Assembly (NCBI RefSeq): GCF_963576545.1
Contig: NC_083648.1
Span: 10,155,739 to 10,219,738 of the forward strand
DNA length: 64,000 bases
Direction: 5' to 3'
Source: Limanda limanda
Lineage: Eukaryota > Chordata > Actinopteri > Pleuronectiformes > Pleuronectidae
Shown here: positions 10,363 to 21,422 of the stretch, piece after piece
How positions within the stretch are numbered: the stretch's first letter is position 1
How the letters are laid out: each line of letters begins with the position of its first letter
Notes under the pieces: generated by a model
The model's database searches: none
The model's input: only the letters and a program-made list of their open reading frames with translations
Told to the model about the DNA's origin: nothing
Program-made: the position numbers and the translations under genes

Positions 10363-11460
10363 GAGATAATTGAGGTCAGCTGATCAAGGGTGATTGGAGA
10401 AAAGCTGTCTAAATAATAATCCGATACAATTGAAGTGACTACCGACCGATTCTTCAAACGGAAAAAAAACAACGGAAAAAAACGACGTTATTTCCACCAT
10501 GTTTTTAGACTGAATGTCTGAGCTGTGATCCATGCATGAACGTGGCTCCAGAGGATATCAGAGGAAATTTAGGCTAAAAACCTGGTGATCATTTAAGTCA
10601 CTGAATAACTGTGATCTGATTGATGGTGACGTTACTGGTGTTGTTGAATGTTATTCTTCACTTTATGGCCGTATACAGGTCATAATTAAAGGGTTATTGA
10701 GGGCCTTGTGAAGGTAGCATTTTAATAATATGGTCGCAGTGACAATGACCAGATGCGTTTCATTAATGCAAGCCAGACACCAACCCGTTCATCAGGGGGG
10801 GTGATGGAGGAATTCCTTTCCGATGTTAATCTTGCATGAATCACCTCCTCGTCTGTACTTTGTCGTGTCTCATCAGAGAACACAAAGAAAAGTGTGTGTG
10901 TGTTAGAGAGAAAGAGAGAGGGGGGCTTCTGTCCCCATTCTTGCCATCATGTTAAAAAGTCCATCACCTTAAGTAACAATGTGTGCTACTGCCACAAGCC
11001 GAGGTGAAAGCTTGGGGTGTAAACATCAAGTCGGAAAAGACACGGGGCGCTAAAGCACAGTGCGAGCTGTCCGCTGCTCTGCTATCTGGCCATATGCCTG
11101 GATTGAAGATCCAAATATTATGACACTCGATATGACTGAGCGTACCTGCTGGTTACATTCTAGCGGATCTGCACTGAGGCAAGGTGGCTTGTGTCTTTGT
11201 GACACTTCTGTCCTCCATCGCCCCCCCCCCCCAAAGTTTTTTTTTCAGAACTGTTACCCACTGTACACTGTTATATAACTAACGATATGGAGGTTGCTAA
11301 TGTGCAATTGGTAAGAATGTGTGCGTGTGTGATTGTCATAGATGTGTGTGAAGCAACTCCATATCTCATAATTTTCCTCAGACTGAGCCACATCTGTTGC
11401 TGTTTAGATTGTTGAGGGGTATGAAGACATTAACCTGCAAGAGATACATAGATGGATGGA

Positions 11461-11520
11461 GACATAGAGGGGAAGAGAGAGAGAAGGGAGGGGGAGAAGG
11501 GGGGGGGAGAGAGAGAGAGA
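11461..11520. repeat. purine-rich (GA/GGG) low-complexity tract
   Basis: Sixty bases made almost entirely of A and G, ending in (GA)n. Confidence 0.85.
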
Positions 11521-13979
11521 CCCTCATCAGCTGTGTTACAAATGTTTCATATGAGTGTTGCGAAGAGGTTGACAGTGCAGCCATTAACACGCTTCCTCAG
11601 CTGGGTGTTCATTTCAGTCTGCACAACGATATCCTCCAGTCTGAACCCTTGGATGAGGGTCACTTGCCAGAGGAGGATTTTTTTTTCTTCTGCCTCTGTT
11701 TTTTATACTTCCTTCTCGGGCAGAGGGCTGGTGTAATAGAAAACAGACACAAGGCAGAATGTGAGGCATTCACAGCAGCGAGACCTCGCTTCTTCACAGA
11801 GGGACAAAACGGGATAAACAGAAATTCTATACTCCTAGAAGTTTTCTCGTTGTTTCTCTCTTTTTTTTGCCTTTTGGAAGTTATCAATAAGTTTGCAAAG
11901 GCCAGGACGTAAGGATGGAAGTGGAAATCCATGGATCGGATTGAGGGAAAATCTAGAGAGGGCAGAGGAGACCTTCAGAATGGAACATACATGTACAGCT
12001 TTACCAGGTGGGTTTTGTCACTTACTGACTTCCTTCTGAAGAACCTGTTTGTTCATCTATCCTGAATATACACAGAGCTGTACCAGTCAAACTCTGAATT
12101 GCTTGTAGGGTCCGCTTTCCGAATGAATCCTGTTGAAATATATTTTCAAATACCACAGTATGCTTAAGAGGCAAGCAATTGTAATTAGATTAATTTTTTT
12201 TGTTTTTCCTAAGTGATGAAATTTGGAATTAGTGTAAACTACATCAGAATAGATCTGCTTGTGTGCTCATGATAAAATATCTGATCATAAAATTAAATGT
12301 TTAGAAGTGATCCTTATGTTTTTTTAAATTTCTAATTATTCAATCATTAAAATTATAATAACTATTATTATTACTTAACATGCAATTCATATTTATACAT
12401 TTGTAATATATGCTCTATTCTTTAAAATATTTAAAAGCCCACAAAAATCCCCTTGTTTTCTTAATTCAAATTCTCCAGTGTAGCTTTTTGCAAAAATGAA
12501 TAAATCCAAACCATGATCTCAAATTTACCCAGTTCTAGATTTGTTTTTAAAAGTATCATTGCATTTACATACATGCTTTTAATTTGAAATAATAATTATT
12601 CATCTATCATTGCATTACATATTTAAACAGGGAAGTCTCCCTTGAATTACAAATCAAAGACAACCTGGTTTAAATTGCAGCACCACAGCTAATTAGAGAC
12701 AGACTATTAAATCAACATTATAAAGCTGCACGCAGTTTGCTAAACCCATCACTCAGTTATCTCAAGGTCACCCTCATGTCAGCAGTGGTTGTGATTGTAC
12801 AAATTAGGCTGATTCTGTGACACGCAACTAAATCATTTGAACTCCAGTGTAAATCCTGTGACGTGGCCCTGCTGTCGTGCCATCCTAGGGCAGACATGAG
12901 ATGCCCAACATAGGTGCCATCTGTCTCCATGTGGTGGTCCTCCTCCCTGGCGTGAGCAGTTCTGGATCTGGAGGAGAGGCGTCACAGCGGAGCAACAAGC
13001 CTCTCTCCTGTTCACTCAGATGGCAGGGGAGATGGCACATCCCACACCGGGGAACACAGTGTCACAGTCATGAGATCAACATGACCTCTGTGGCTCTGGC
13101 CCGTGAATGAAGGGACAGAAGTACGACGCTTCTGTTAAAGCGCCAGGAGCAGTATGTTTCTGAAATGACACTCTCAGTGGAACATACTCTCGCAGTAACC
13201 AAACAAATTAATTTGAGTTCAACTCCAGTATCTTTCCTAAACACACCATCCAGTGTGTACAGCTACTACTAGGCTGGAAATCAGAGGTTTCAAATGCATT
13301 TATTTCTTACCTGAATGAGCTTTTGTCAGTTTCATTTTATTTTTTCTTTTGTTGGGTCCGATATAATTTCCCTCTTTTTTTCAAGCCACCCTTTGTTTTA
13401 TTGCACACTTTTTGAATCAGCTTGAATGAAACGTTGCCTAGCGCGTGTTGGGATGGGGCGAGTGAATGACATCACTGCTAACATGAATCAACTCAAGCCT
13501 TTGTCCATAACGCTCAGACATGCAATCCGTTGAAGATGGATGCCACCTCTACATCAAGAAGTCCTGAGCAGAAGAGAATATTTCATGTTTGAGACATTTG
13601 CAAACATTTATTAAAACTAAAACAGCAAACTGACCAATTCCTTTGTATAAAAGAATTGAACATAAGAATGAATTACTTACAGTGATTGTCTCGGTAATTT
13701 ACTATGAAATTATAGGTCAAAAGTAGATGAGAGTTGATATGGTAAACAGATTAATCAATACATTTATAGGCAGAATTAAATTAGACCACTATTTTTCTTT
13801 ATTTTGTTTAGGTTGTTTAGGTTTAACTGCTGTTTTCAACTCTCAAATGTTGTGTTTGTCTTCTTTTTAAATATAATGATTTTTCACTGTGATTGCTAGC
13901 ACAGTTAACAATGCATTTTGAATTCATGCCTTTTTTATTGTCCCATCAAAAATTTTATATTTTTCTTTCGTTTCTAATC

Positions 13980-13991
13980 ATTTCTGCGCAG
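13980..13991 (+). other. splice acceptor of the connexin coding exon
   Basis: A T-rich tract followed by TTCTGCGCAG lies about 30 bases before the start codon. Connexin genes typically have a spliced 5' untranslated exon and one coding exon. Confidence 0.6.
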
Positions 13992-14020
13992 ATTCTAGTT
14001 GAAAAGCTTGAAAGACCAAC

Positions 14021-15280
14021 ATGAGCTGGAGCTTTCTAACTCGTCTCCTGGAAGAAATCCACAACCACTCCACCTTTGTTGGGAAAGTGTGGCTGACCGT
14101 GCTCATCATCTTCCGCATCGTGCTCACAGCAGTCGGAGGGGAGTCCATCTATTCGGATGAGCAGACCAAGTTCACCTGCAACACCAAACAACCAGGCTGT
14201 GACAACGTATGCTACGATGCTTTTGCTCCCCTCTCGCACGTGCGCTTCTGGGTCTTTCAGATCATCATGATCTCCACTCCCTCCATTATGTACATGGGTT
14301 ATGCTATTCACAAGATTGCCCGAACTTCAGAGGTGGAGCGCAGGAAGCACCAGAGGCTCTGCAAAAAGCTGCCACCTCATTCCAGATGGAGGGGGAGCCC
14401 CCACCTGGAGGATGTGTTAGAGCAGGAGGAAGATGACGATGCAGAGCCAATGATCTATGAGGATACTCTGGAGGTGCAGGAGGTCAAACCTGAGCAAATC
14501 AGCAGCAGCAGCCGAAAAGATCAACCAAAACATGATGGCCGCAGAAGAATTATGCAAGAAGGACTAATGAGAATCTATGTTCTTCAGCTCATGTCACGAG
14601 CTATTTTTGAAATAGCTTTCCTTGCAGGACAGTATCTCCTCTATGGTTTTCGTGTTAATCCTTCATATGTATGCAGCAGGATTCCCTGTCCGCACAGCGT
14701 GGACTGTTTCATCTCTAGGCCCACTGAGAAAACAATCTTCCTCCTCATCATGTATGTGGTAAGCTGTCTTTGTCTAGTGTTAAATGTGTGTGAGATGCTT
14801 CACTTGGGAATCGGTACTTTTCGGGATACGCTTCGCATGAAGAGGAATCGGGGTCGACGGACGACCTACGGCTACCCCTTCTCTCGCAACATCCCTGCCT
14901 CCCCTCCAGGCTACAATCTAGTGATGAAGACAGACAAACCTGGCAGGATTCCCAACAGCCTCATCACCCACGAGCAGAACATGACTAACGTGGCCCAGGA
15001 GCAGCAGTGCACCAGCCCGGACGAGAACATCCCCTCCGATCTGGCAAGCCTACATCGGCACCTACGGGTTGCCCAGGAGCAGCTGGATATGGCCTTTCAG
15101 ACATATCAGACCAAAACCACCCAGCAAATCTCCAGAACCAGTAGTCCTGTATCTGGGGGAACTATGGCAGAGCAAAACCGCGTCAACACAGTGCAGGAGA
15201 AACAAGGGGCAAGGCCAAAATCAGCCACAGAGAAGGCTGCGACTATTGTAAAAAACGGAAAGACCTCTGTCTGGATCTAG
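14021..15280 (+). CDS. gjc2: gap-junction gamma connexin, Cx47/Cx45 group
   Basis: A 419-residue connexin in one coding exon. Six subunits form a hemichannel, and two docked hemichannels form a gap-junction pore. Seen: the N-terminal helix [21 protein letters not shown]1 (about 22-42), first extracellular loop with C53, C60 and C64, TM2 (about 76-97), a long charged cytoplasmic loop with an acidic run at 134-142, and TM3 (about 188-208). The second extracellular loop has C218, C223 and C229, and TM4 spans about 237-260. The C-tail ends SVWI, a PDZ-ligand form also found in Cx45. The first-loop residues [20 protein letters not shown] look closer to Cx47 (GJC2) than to Cx45, and the neighbour iba57 flanks human GJC2, so I prefer gjc2. 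The fish cx43.4-type name (gjc4 in some schemes) is the alternative. An acceptor near 13991 implies a 5' untranslated exon upstream. Confidence 0.9.
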   Translation: MSWSFLTRLLEEIHNHSTFVGKVWLTVLIIFRIVLTAVGGESIYSDEQTKFTCNTKQPGCDNVCYDAFAPLSHVRFWVFQIIMISTPSIMYMGYAIHKIARTSEVERRKHQRLCKKLPPHSRWRGSPHLEDVLEQEEDDDAEPMIYEDTLEVQEVKPEQISSSSRKDQPKHDGRRRIMQEGLMRIYVLQLMSRAIFEIAFLAGQYLLYGFRVNPSYVCSRIPCPHSVDCFISRPTEKTIFLLIMYVVSCLCLVLNVCEMLHLGIGTFRDTLRMKRNRGRRTTYGYPFSRNIPASPPGYNLVMKTDKPGRIPNSLITHEQNMTNVAQEQQCTSPDENIPSDLASLHRHLRVAQEQLDMAFQTYQTKTTQQISRTSSPVSGGTMAEQNRVNTVQEKQGARPKSATEKAATIVKNGKTSVWI

Positions 15281-15292
15281 ACATAAATACAA

Positions 15293-15298
15293 AATAAA
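15293..15298 (+). terminator. possible proximal polyadenylation signal of gjc2
   Basis: AATAAA 13 bases after the stop codon. This is very early, so it may be unused. Another AATAAA lies near 16335 and would give a ~1-kb 3' untranslated region. Confidence 0.3.
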
Positions 15299-17059
15299 GT
15301 ATATTAATAGTAAAAAAAACATTTAAGACTCCAGGACTGCACTTGGACACTGGAGGATGTGTGAGTGAGTACGAGATGTGAGTTTGGACAACAACAACTG
15401 AGAATTTCAATCACACTGGCTGAAGGAGTACATTACACAGTATGCTTAGTTTTTGTGAAAAAAAAAATACACATTATGGAATTATCAAATCCAGACTCAT
15501 GAATCTTCTCTGTTACTGTAGTGTGTCATTTCGTGCTTGCCATAGCTTTCAGACATGATTAACATATGCTTACTCTCTTTATCTTTAATTCCGGCTAAAA
15601 TCTCAAAGTTTATTGTATATTATATAGTATATTATCTGATCTACCCTTGACTGCTGCTTAACTGGATTTATTTGAAGAAATTTAACATTGGAAGTGTGTG
15701 ATTGTACCCTAGGCCCGAATTTGAAAATGCAGTACAATACACTGCATCAACGCACAATGTGTCATTCCTGAAGCGTGATGATTGTTGTTGGAAAAATGCA
15801 TGATTGACATTTGGGGAGTTATGTTTGGATGAGTGTTACTGGAAGAAGATTAGAGGTGGAATATTTTGTCGAAAGATTTTTTTTTTTGATAAGGGTGATA
15901 GGACAGGGCTGCGTCACAGGAGGCTCGCCTGGTAAACATCTGCACAGTGTGACGGTCTTCGGTCGTTGCGTGCAAAGCCTTTATCTATTCCATGTTTTCC
16001 AAAGAGGTAAGTGAAGAGAAAGTCTGATTATTTAAAAAAACAAATACTGATTTCTTCCTTTCAATCCGAAGCAGATGATGCATGCTGTACAACTGGTAAC
16101 CTACAGTACATTTAGGCTACGGTAGAGATCCCATCCTTCGCTATTCAGTTTGCTTACAGTTATGTTGTGTTTAGGCATGTCGTCTTGAAGATGATCAAAT
16201 TAGTTCTTCTGTCACTGAATCAGAGTATGTTTCTAAAACTGGTTTTAAAGTAATATTTACCCCTGCCTTCACTGCTGTCATACTTCAAAGTGCCTACGAT
16301 TTTTAAAGACTGTTCTGGTATTTCATTCATGAAGAAATAAACGTATTTGAAACCTCTGACGTCCTGCTTTGTCACATCTGTCTTGTCATGTGAATGAACA
16401 CTATATGGGGTGTTAAGGGTAAAAGTTTAAATCAAAGTCAAATTAAGGTGTGGGGTCACAGCAAAAAAGAAAAACATTCAAGTTTGTGACAAAAAGGATC
16501 ATATTAAAGCCAAAACAAAATATGTTGTAGCCCTTACAACAACAATGACAAATTGTAATAACTAAACCCTAACCCAAGATGTATATGATCTAATAAATCA
16601 CACAGCATTTTAGCATCTTAAATATGGGGTTATACCATGAAAAGGAGAAATTTACCCTAATGCTGTGCCCACAAGATATTTATTTTAAGAAGATGTTGGT
16701 GTTTTAATCACTCAGATGGACACAGCCACCAGATTTGTACCATAGCATGGAGACATCTCAGTTGATTCAAGTTGTATTTTCACCTTGGAATGTCATACTA
16801 TGAAATTCGTATTGCTCTTGCACAGAGACACAGGATTGTCATTGCATACTGAAGGACAACAGGCTCAGCCGATGGAAGGACTATGCAGGCTGTGTCACTG
16901 ACTTTGTGCAACAACAATTACTGGGTCTGGGGAAGATGCATGGGTATAGTAGTATTGATGGCTTCTCCTGGAAAATTATTTGGCTGAATGTTAGTTGTGC
17001 ACAGTGGGAATAATTCATGTATAATGGTTAGGTGTTAATATGGGGACACATGCTCAGTG
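15299..17059. other. gjc2 3' UTR and gene-free flank
   Basis: No coding frame recognised. The first kilobase could be the 3' untranslated region; a small A/T-rich intergenic stretch follows. Confidence 0.4.
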
Positions 17060-17268
17060 GGGGAGTTTAACTAAGTAAATTTACTCAAAAACTGCAGGCT
17101 TGCTTAAGTAGGGTATTACTGCAAAGTCAATACATATATTTAATGTCCCTTATTAAGTGCCTTGAGGACTTTTTCTTGTAATGGAGTATTTAAACAGTGG
17201 GATTTAACTTTTACTTAAGTAAATTTACTGAAGTACTTGATTTGAATACTTCTTCCACCACTGAACAT
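17060..17268 (-). mobile_element. teleost interspersed repeat (TTCTTCCACCACTG family)
   Basis: Read on the minus strand it begins with CAGTGGTGGAAGAAGTATTC, then a TTTACTTAAGTAAAAGT-like block and an ATACTCCATTACAAG block. I recognise this order as a very common fish repeat. Its class is unsure to me, probably a short non-autonomous element. Confidence 0.65.
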
Positions 17269-18354
17269 GACTAAAGATCATATCAGGTATCTACAGTGCA
17301 TTGACCTGTTCATGGATGAATGAGCTGTTTCATTTTACTCATGTCTGTTTTAGGAAAAGCTGAATAACATTAAAGATGTCTGGAATGCACAACAAATCTG
17401 ACATGTGTCCAACCAATATGTGCCCTTTGGAATCCTAAATGTGCTGTACTCTCACTCAGAGTTATGAGACACGGCGGACAGTGCCAAGCTATTTGATTAA
17501 GAGGAGCTGCTGGATATGTGCAAAGGGCAATGTGTGTTTAGCAGTACCTTGTGATAAATATATATTTGATCTCCTACTTTACTTTAAAGTATGTCTCTCT
17601 ATGCTAAGATGTCATGTCCCTTGTCCTCCATTAACAGAACGGATGCTTTTCCAAGCTTTGGAGAAGGACACAAGGTCAATTGCACTAACTGTGTTTCAAA
17701 AACAAATCTAGATTACATTTTTAGTGGCCCTTTCCTTAAATTTTGTTAGAAACAGACTTTTCAATATTTTAATAAGGTACATATGTTGTTCAGTAACTAC
17801 AGGTGGGTCTGCATTTTTATTGTTTCTACCTTTTCTTCTGTATTTCATAAGGGTTAATGAGCACTGCATGGTTTGTAGGGCATTTAAGTGCATCATATGT
17901 TGCCTTGTCAGGGTTTCACCATTATGATTAACAGGAAGTAGTTATTCTTATGGTTTCCCATTTATTTCTCTGAAAGTTCTTCATTCTATATTCTTATTTC
18001 TTTATGTTGCTTCATTATAGGAGGGTTGCAAAGTCTTGAACTTACTTTCTCTAACAAGTGATGTTTTCTGTCTGTCTTGTCACTAGTCTGATGACTATAT
18101 AGATATACTGGATATACTAAAGAGCAAAATATACAACTAATGAATAGGCCTACCACAGAATAGAATGTTTTCACTCAAAATTAATAAACTCTTAAAAGCT
18201 CTAAATGTAACCTAATGTTATTTTTCTTGTCTTTACTATGCAGATATGTGCACAACAAAACAAATAAATAAAGATTATAACTTTCAGGACTTAAGGGGCT
18301 CGATAGAAAGGTGCAGCAATTAAAGCAAATATTAAAATAAAACACAGTTTTATC
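17269..18354. other. gene-free stretch upstream of iba57
   Basis: Ordinary AT-rich non-coding sequence. Short frames on both strands look random. Confidence 0.45.
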
Positions 18355-18510
18355 AGGGTGGGTGTTTTCGGGTCTGATTGTTTAATGTATGTTTAAAGAC
18401 ATTTAAATTTGTGGGAAAAAAATTGGTTGAAAAAAAAAAAATACCAGAAATGTCGCAACCCCCCTGCAGTACCTCCGCGGACCCCCTAGGGGTCTCGGAC
18501 CCCCAGTTGA
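18355..18510. repeat. dispersed repeat, family A (copy 2)
   Basis: Matches 1-178 in block order (AAATTTGTGGG, AAAATTGGTTG, GCGGACCCCC, AGTTGAAGGCCTCT). It joins directly to a telomere-like repeat copy, as family A joins the repeat arm at 179. Confidence 0.55.
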
Positions 18511-18690
18511 AGGCCTCTTCCCTTGACCCTTAACCTAACCTTAACTATCCCAACTAAATGCCCAACTCTGACCTAAACCTTATTCTGACCTAACCCAAAA
18601 AACAAGTCTTAACCCCCAAATAGTCCATTAACGGTCAGAAAGTGAGGACCGGCTCAGATGTCCCCAAACGGTTGCAATTTCAACCTGGTC
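18511..18690. repeat. telomere-like dispersed repeat (second copy)
   Basis: CCTTAACCTAACCTTAACTA, then AACTAAATGCCCAACTCTGA, AAGTCTTAACCC and GTGAGGACCGG blocks. Same order as at 4100-4330. Confidence 0.6.
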
Positions 18691-18770
18691 CTCACGCAGG
18701 TACACACACACTGCGTCACACACTCTCTCACGCACACGCGCGCACTTAGGTTCCAATGTTATCGCGTGGT

Positions 18771-18796
18771 GCATTGTGGGATTTCAAAATGGAGCC
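18771..18796. promoter_or_regulatory. candidate ZNF143/Staf-like and YY1-like promoter motifs of iba57
   Basis: GCATTGTGGGATTTC resembles half of the ZNF143/Staf site often found in housekeeping promoters. CAAAATGGAG just after it and ACATGGCGG at the start codon resemble YY1 sites. They lie within ~140 bases upstream of the iba57 start in CpG-richer DNA. The call rests on motif similarity only. Confidence 0.4.
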
Positions 18797-18912
18797 CTTC
18801 TTGCCTCAGTCGAACGCCATGTCCGGTGTTATGTAGCCGTCTGTTGGTGCCTGGGACGCGGACGGGCTGTTGCATCGTGTGACCCACCCCCCCCCAGCAG
18901 ACAGTGGACAAC

Positions 18913-20945
18913 ATGGCGGTGTGGTGCTTCGCCAGCAGAGCGCTCACATCCAGCGGACGTCTCGGTGTTTACGCCAGAAAACACACCGGTCGGTATCTGT
19001 GCGTCACGTCTGTCCCCGGTGCCTCCTCCGCTCCACTAGGGACCCGAGTCCCGCGGTGTGAGGACACCCGGGACACGACACCTGTCCCGGGTCCGTTCGT
19101 GTGTCACCAGCTGTCTCACAGGAGCCTGCTGAAGATCCAGGGCCCGGACACGAGCCCCTTCCTCCAGGGGATCATCACCAACGACATGGGGCTGCTGGAG
19201 GAGCCGGGACCCGGAGCCATGTACTCGCACATGCTGAACGTCCAGGGGAGGACACTGTATGACGTCATGTTGTACAGGTACTGTGGGAGACATCGGGCTG
19301 TGTAAACCTCTCAGGGTGTGTGTGTGTGTGTGTGTCCTCGCTTGTCTGTGTAATGCACTTGTTGGCAGTGGTCGCCTACTGGCACCGTGTCCTGTTTAGA
19401 GAGCTGCTGCTGCTGAGTGTCCCTTGTCTCCCTGTCCAAGCCACATTCAACTGGGCACTTTCAAAACAAGAGACAGTTCACTCTTCACTGTCAAATATAG
19501 ATTTATTATTTATTCTTAACCGTCTGGAAAACAGTGTCCTCTCACATGACCCCCATGTCTTTCAACCCAGCACCTAAAATACCCTCTCTTTTCACATAAG
19601 GTCGTCAAAGCTTTTTAACCACTCAAATTTAATCAGGTAATCGGGACAACTGATCAAAGGTTGGGGAAATTCCCAACCTTTGATGTGGATTTCGACATTC
19701 ACGTTCAAGAGGTCAATACATGTTTTGTGATGACCTTTAACCTTTGACCACATAATCAGATAGTCTATATGAATGTTTTTATGAAATTTGAATTAAATTC
19801 CTCCCAAAGGCATAATTAATTATTTTTGAATTGGTGTTACTGACTTAATGCTTTAAAAGTATTTTATTTTGCTTTACGAGAACACCTTTCCTAATCACTC
19901 TTTTCCAGAGGGATGTTTGTGTAAACATGTGTGATATGACAAACAAGAGCTCTGAGGTAGCATGTTCACCAGCACCCACTAACATCTAAAAACTTGAAAT
20001 CAAACTACTAGGATTTTTTCTTAGTGGTGGATTATCTTTTTTAAGATGTACTCAACTCTGCTGTTTTACCTTTCAGTCTGAAAGAAGCTGATCCTGGACA
20101 CGGCATTTTCCTGGAGTGTGATGCTACTGTCAAGGACTCGATCTTAAGACACTTGAAGGTGTACAAGATTCGGAGAAAGGTCAACATTAGCCCCTGTCCA
20201 GAACTCTCTGTTTGGGCGGTGCTCCCCCAGCAAAACATCTCTGGCCAGGAGGCCAGTCAACCTGAGCTGTCCTCCCCTGAAAAGACTCTGGTATGGGAGG
20301 CTGATCCTCGAACTCAGGAAATGGGCTGGAGGTTGGTGTTGGACAGTAAAATTAACCCTTGGGATATCATTGCATCATGTCAGAAAGGTGACACAGAGGA
20401 TTATCACAGACATCGTTATGCAATAGGTAAGACTGGTTTATAATTGAGTACATACACTTTGTATTGGAGAACAAATGTGGTGAGAAATGTGGCTTTGTGT
20501 CAACACGTGATATTGAAATTTTGTTTGTCTCCTCTGCTGTCATTGTTGTCCAGGACTTCCAGAGGGAGTGAAGGACCTCCCTCCAGGGGTGGCACTGCCA
20601 CTAGAATCAAATCTCGTCTACATGCAGGGCATCAGTTTTAGCAAAGGCTGCTACATCGGCCAGGAGCTCACAGCCAGAACCCATCACACGGGGGTGGTTA
20701 GGAAACGCCTGATGCCGGTGCGCTTGTCAGCTCCACTGCAGGACCTGGAGGAAGGAGCTGCAGTGCAAACGCAGTCAGGCAAGCCAGCTGGGAAGCACCG
20801 GGCAGGGATAGGAGAGCTGGGTCTGAGCCTAATCCGCACGGCTCATGCAAACGAGGTGTTGACACTCAAATGTTCTGATGACAACACAGTGACACTTAAG
20901 GTCTCTGTGCCAGACTGGTGGCCTAAAGATGTGGAAATTAACTGA
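18913..20945 (+). CDS. iba57: iron-sulfur cluster assembly factor IBA57, mitochondrial
   Basis: Three coding exons: 18913-19277, 20077-20426 and 20554-20945. All have GT/AG borders and the phases join (365+350+392 = 369 codons, 368 residues; the human protein is of similar size). IBA57 works with ISCA1/ISCA2 in late mitochondrial 4Fe-4S assembly, serving aconitase, lipoate synthase and complex I. The fold is the GcvT/YgfZ aminomethyltransferase-like type. The family signature KGCYIGQE is present with its conserved cysteine at residue 271, followed by [14 protein letters not shown]. The first ~55 residues are Arg/Ser-rich and suit a mitochondrial targeting peptide. An upstream in-frame GTG at 18904 is not needed; the ATG at 18913 sits in ACAACATGG. 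The 3' end converges on jmjd4. Confidence 0.93.
19314..19335. repeat. (GT)n microsatellite in iba57 intron 1
   Basis: About ten GT units just after the exon 1 donor. Confidence 0.85.
19653..19684. other. perfect 13-bp inverted repeat in iba57 intron 1
   Basis: ATCAAAGGTTGGG (19653-19665) pairs perfectly with CCCAACCTTTGAT (19672-19684) around a 6-base centre. The centre reads GGGGAAATTCCC, which fits an NF-kB-type site, and each arm contains a TCF/LEF-like ATCAAAGG. It could form a hairpin in RNA or be a palindromic binding site. Confidence 0.8.
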
Positions 20946-21069
20946 AGGCTTTGACACACATCACATGTGACAGATGACTTGCAGACAGAACTCTGAAGTA
21001 CAGTATGTACATTGCTTTACAGATGTCTGGCACTAACGTATATATTTGTGAGATTTGTTTTCCCTTTGC

Positions 21070-21075
21070 AATAAA
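21070..21075 (+). terminator. polyadenylation signal of iba57
   Basis: AATAAA 125 bases after the iba57 stop codon, in a short intergenic space shared with jmjd4. Confidence 0.65.
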
Positions 21076-21239
21076 ATCAGATTTTTATGGAGATTTCTCC
21101 CTAAATTTGAAGTATTAATTAGATCTTGTTAAAAGATTTGTTCTAGTTTCATACAACAGTGTGTACCAACTGTCATATGGTATAAGTGGTCTTTTAAATC
21201 TCAAGATAAAAGACTCAATCAACGTGTGTATTTTTTAAA

Positions 21240-21245
21240 TTTATT
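21240..21245 (-). terminator. polyadenylation signal of jmjd4
   Basis: TTTATT on the plus strand gives AATAAA on the minus strand, about 178 bases after the jmjd4 stop. The two convergent signals are only ~165 bases apart, so the transcripts end close together. Confidence 0.55.
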
Positions 21246-21422
21246 TATCTATTTATCTTTCAGTGCAAAAAAATCTATTTCAAACATTCACAGGCAACAT
21301 TTGAGATTGCAATACATCTCAAACCAAACAAACAAACGCCTATCATCTTTTATACTCCAAACAAATTGGCACTTCAAGCTCTTTCCAGGTGACTATCCAC
21401 TGTAGGGACCACACAGAACATC

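Larger units (their letters stand above)
9295..13990. other. intergenic region upstream of the connexin gene
   Basis: About 4.7 kb with no convincing coding exon. It should hold the connexin promoter and one or more 5' untranslated exons, since the coding exon is preceded by a splice acceptor, but I cannot place them. Low-complexity patches: a GATC-rich degenerate repeat (10257-10362), a C-run near 11220 and a purine-rich tract at 11461-11520. Confidence 0.45.

Noticed and set aside
14036..14311. Antisense 91-codon ORF in the connexin gene
   Set aside because: It is a shadow of the strongly biased connexin coding strand.
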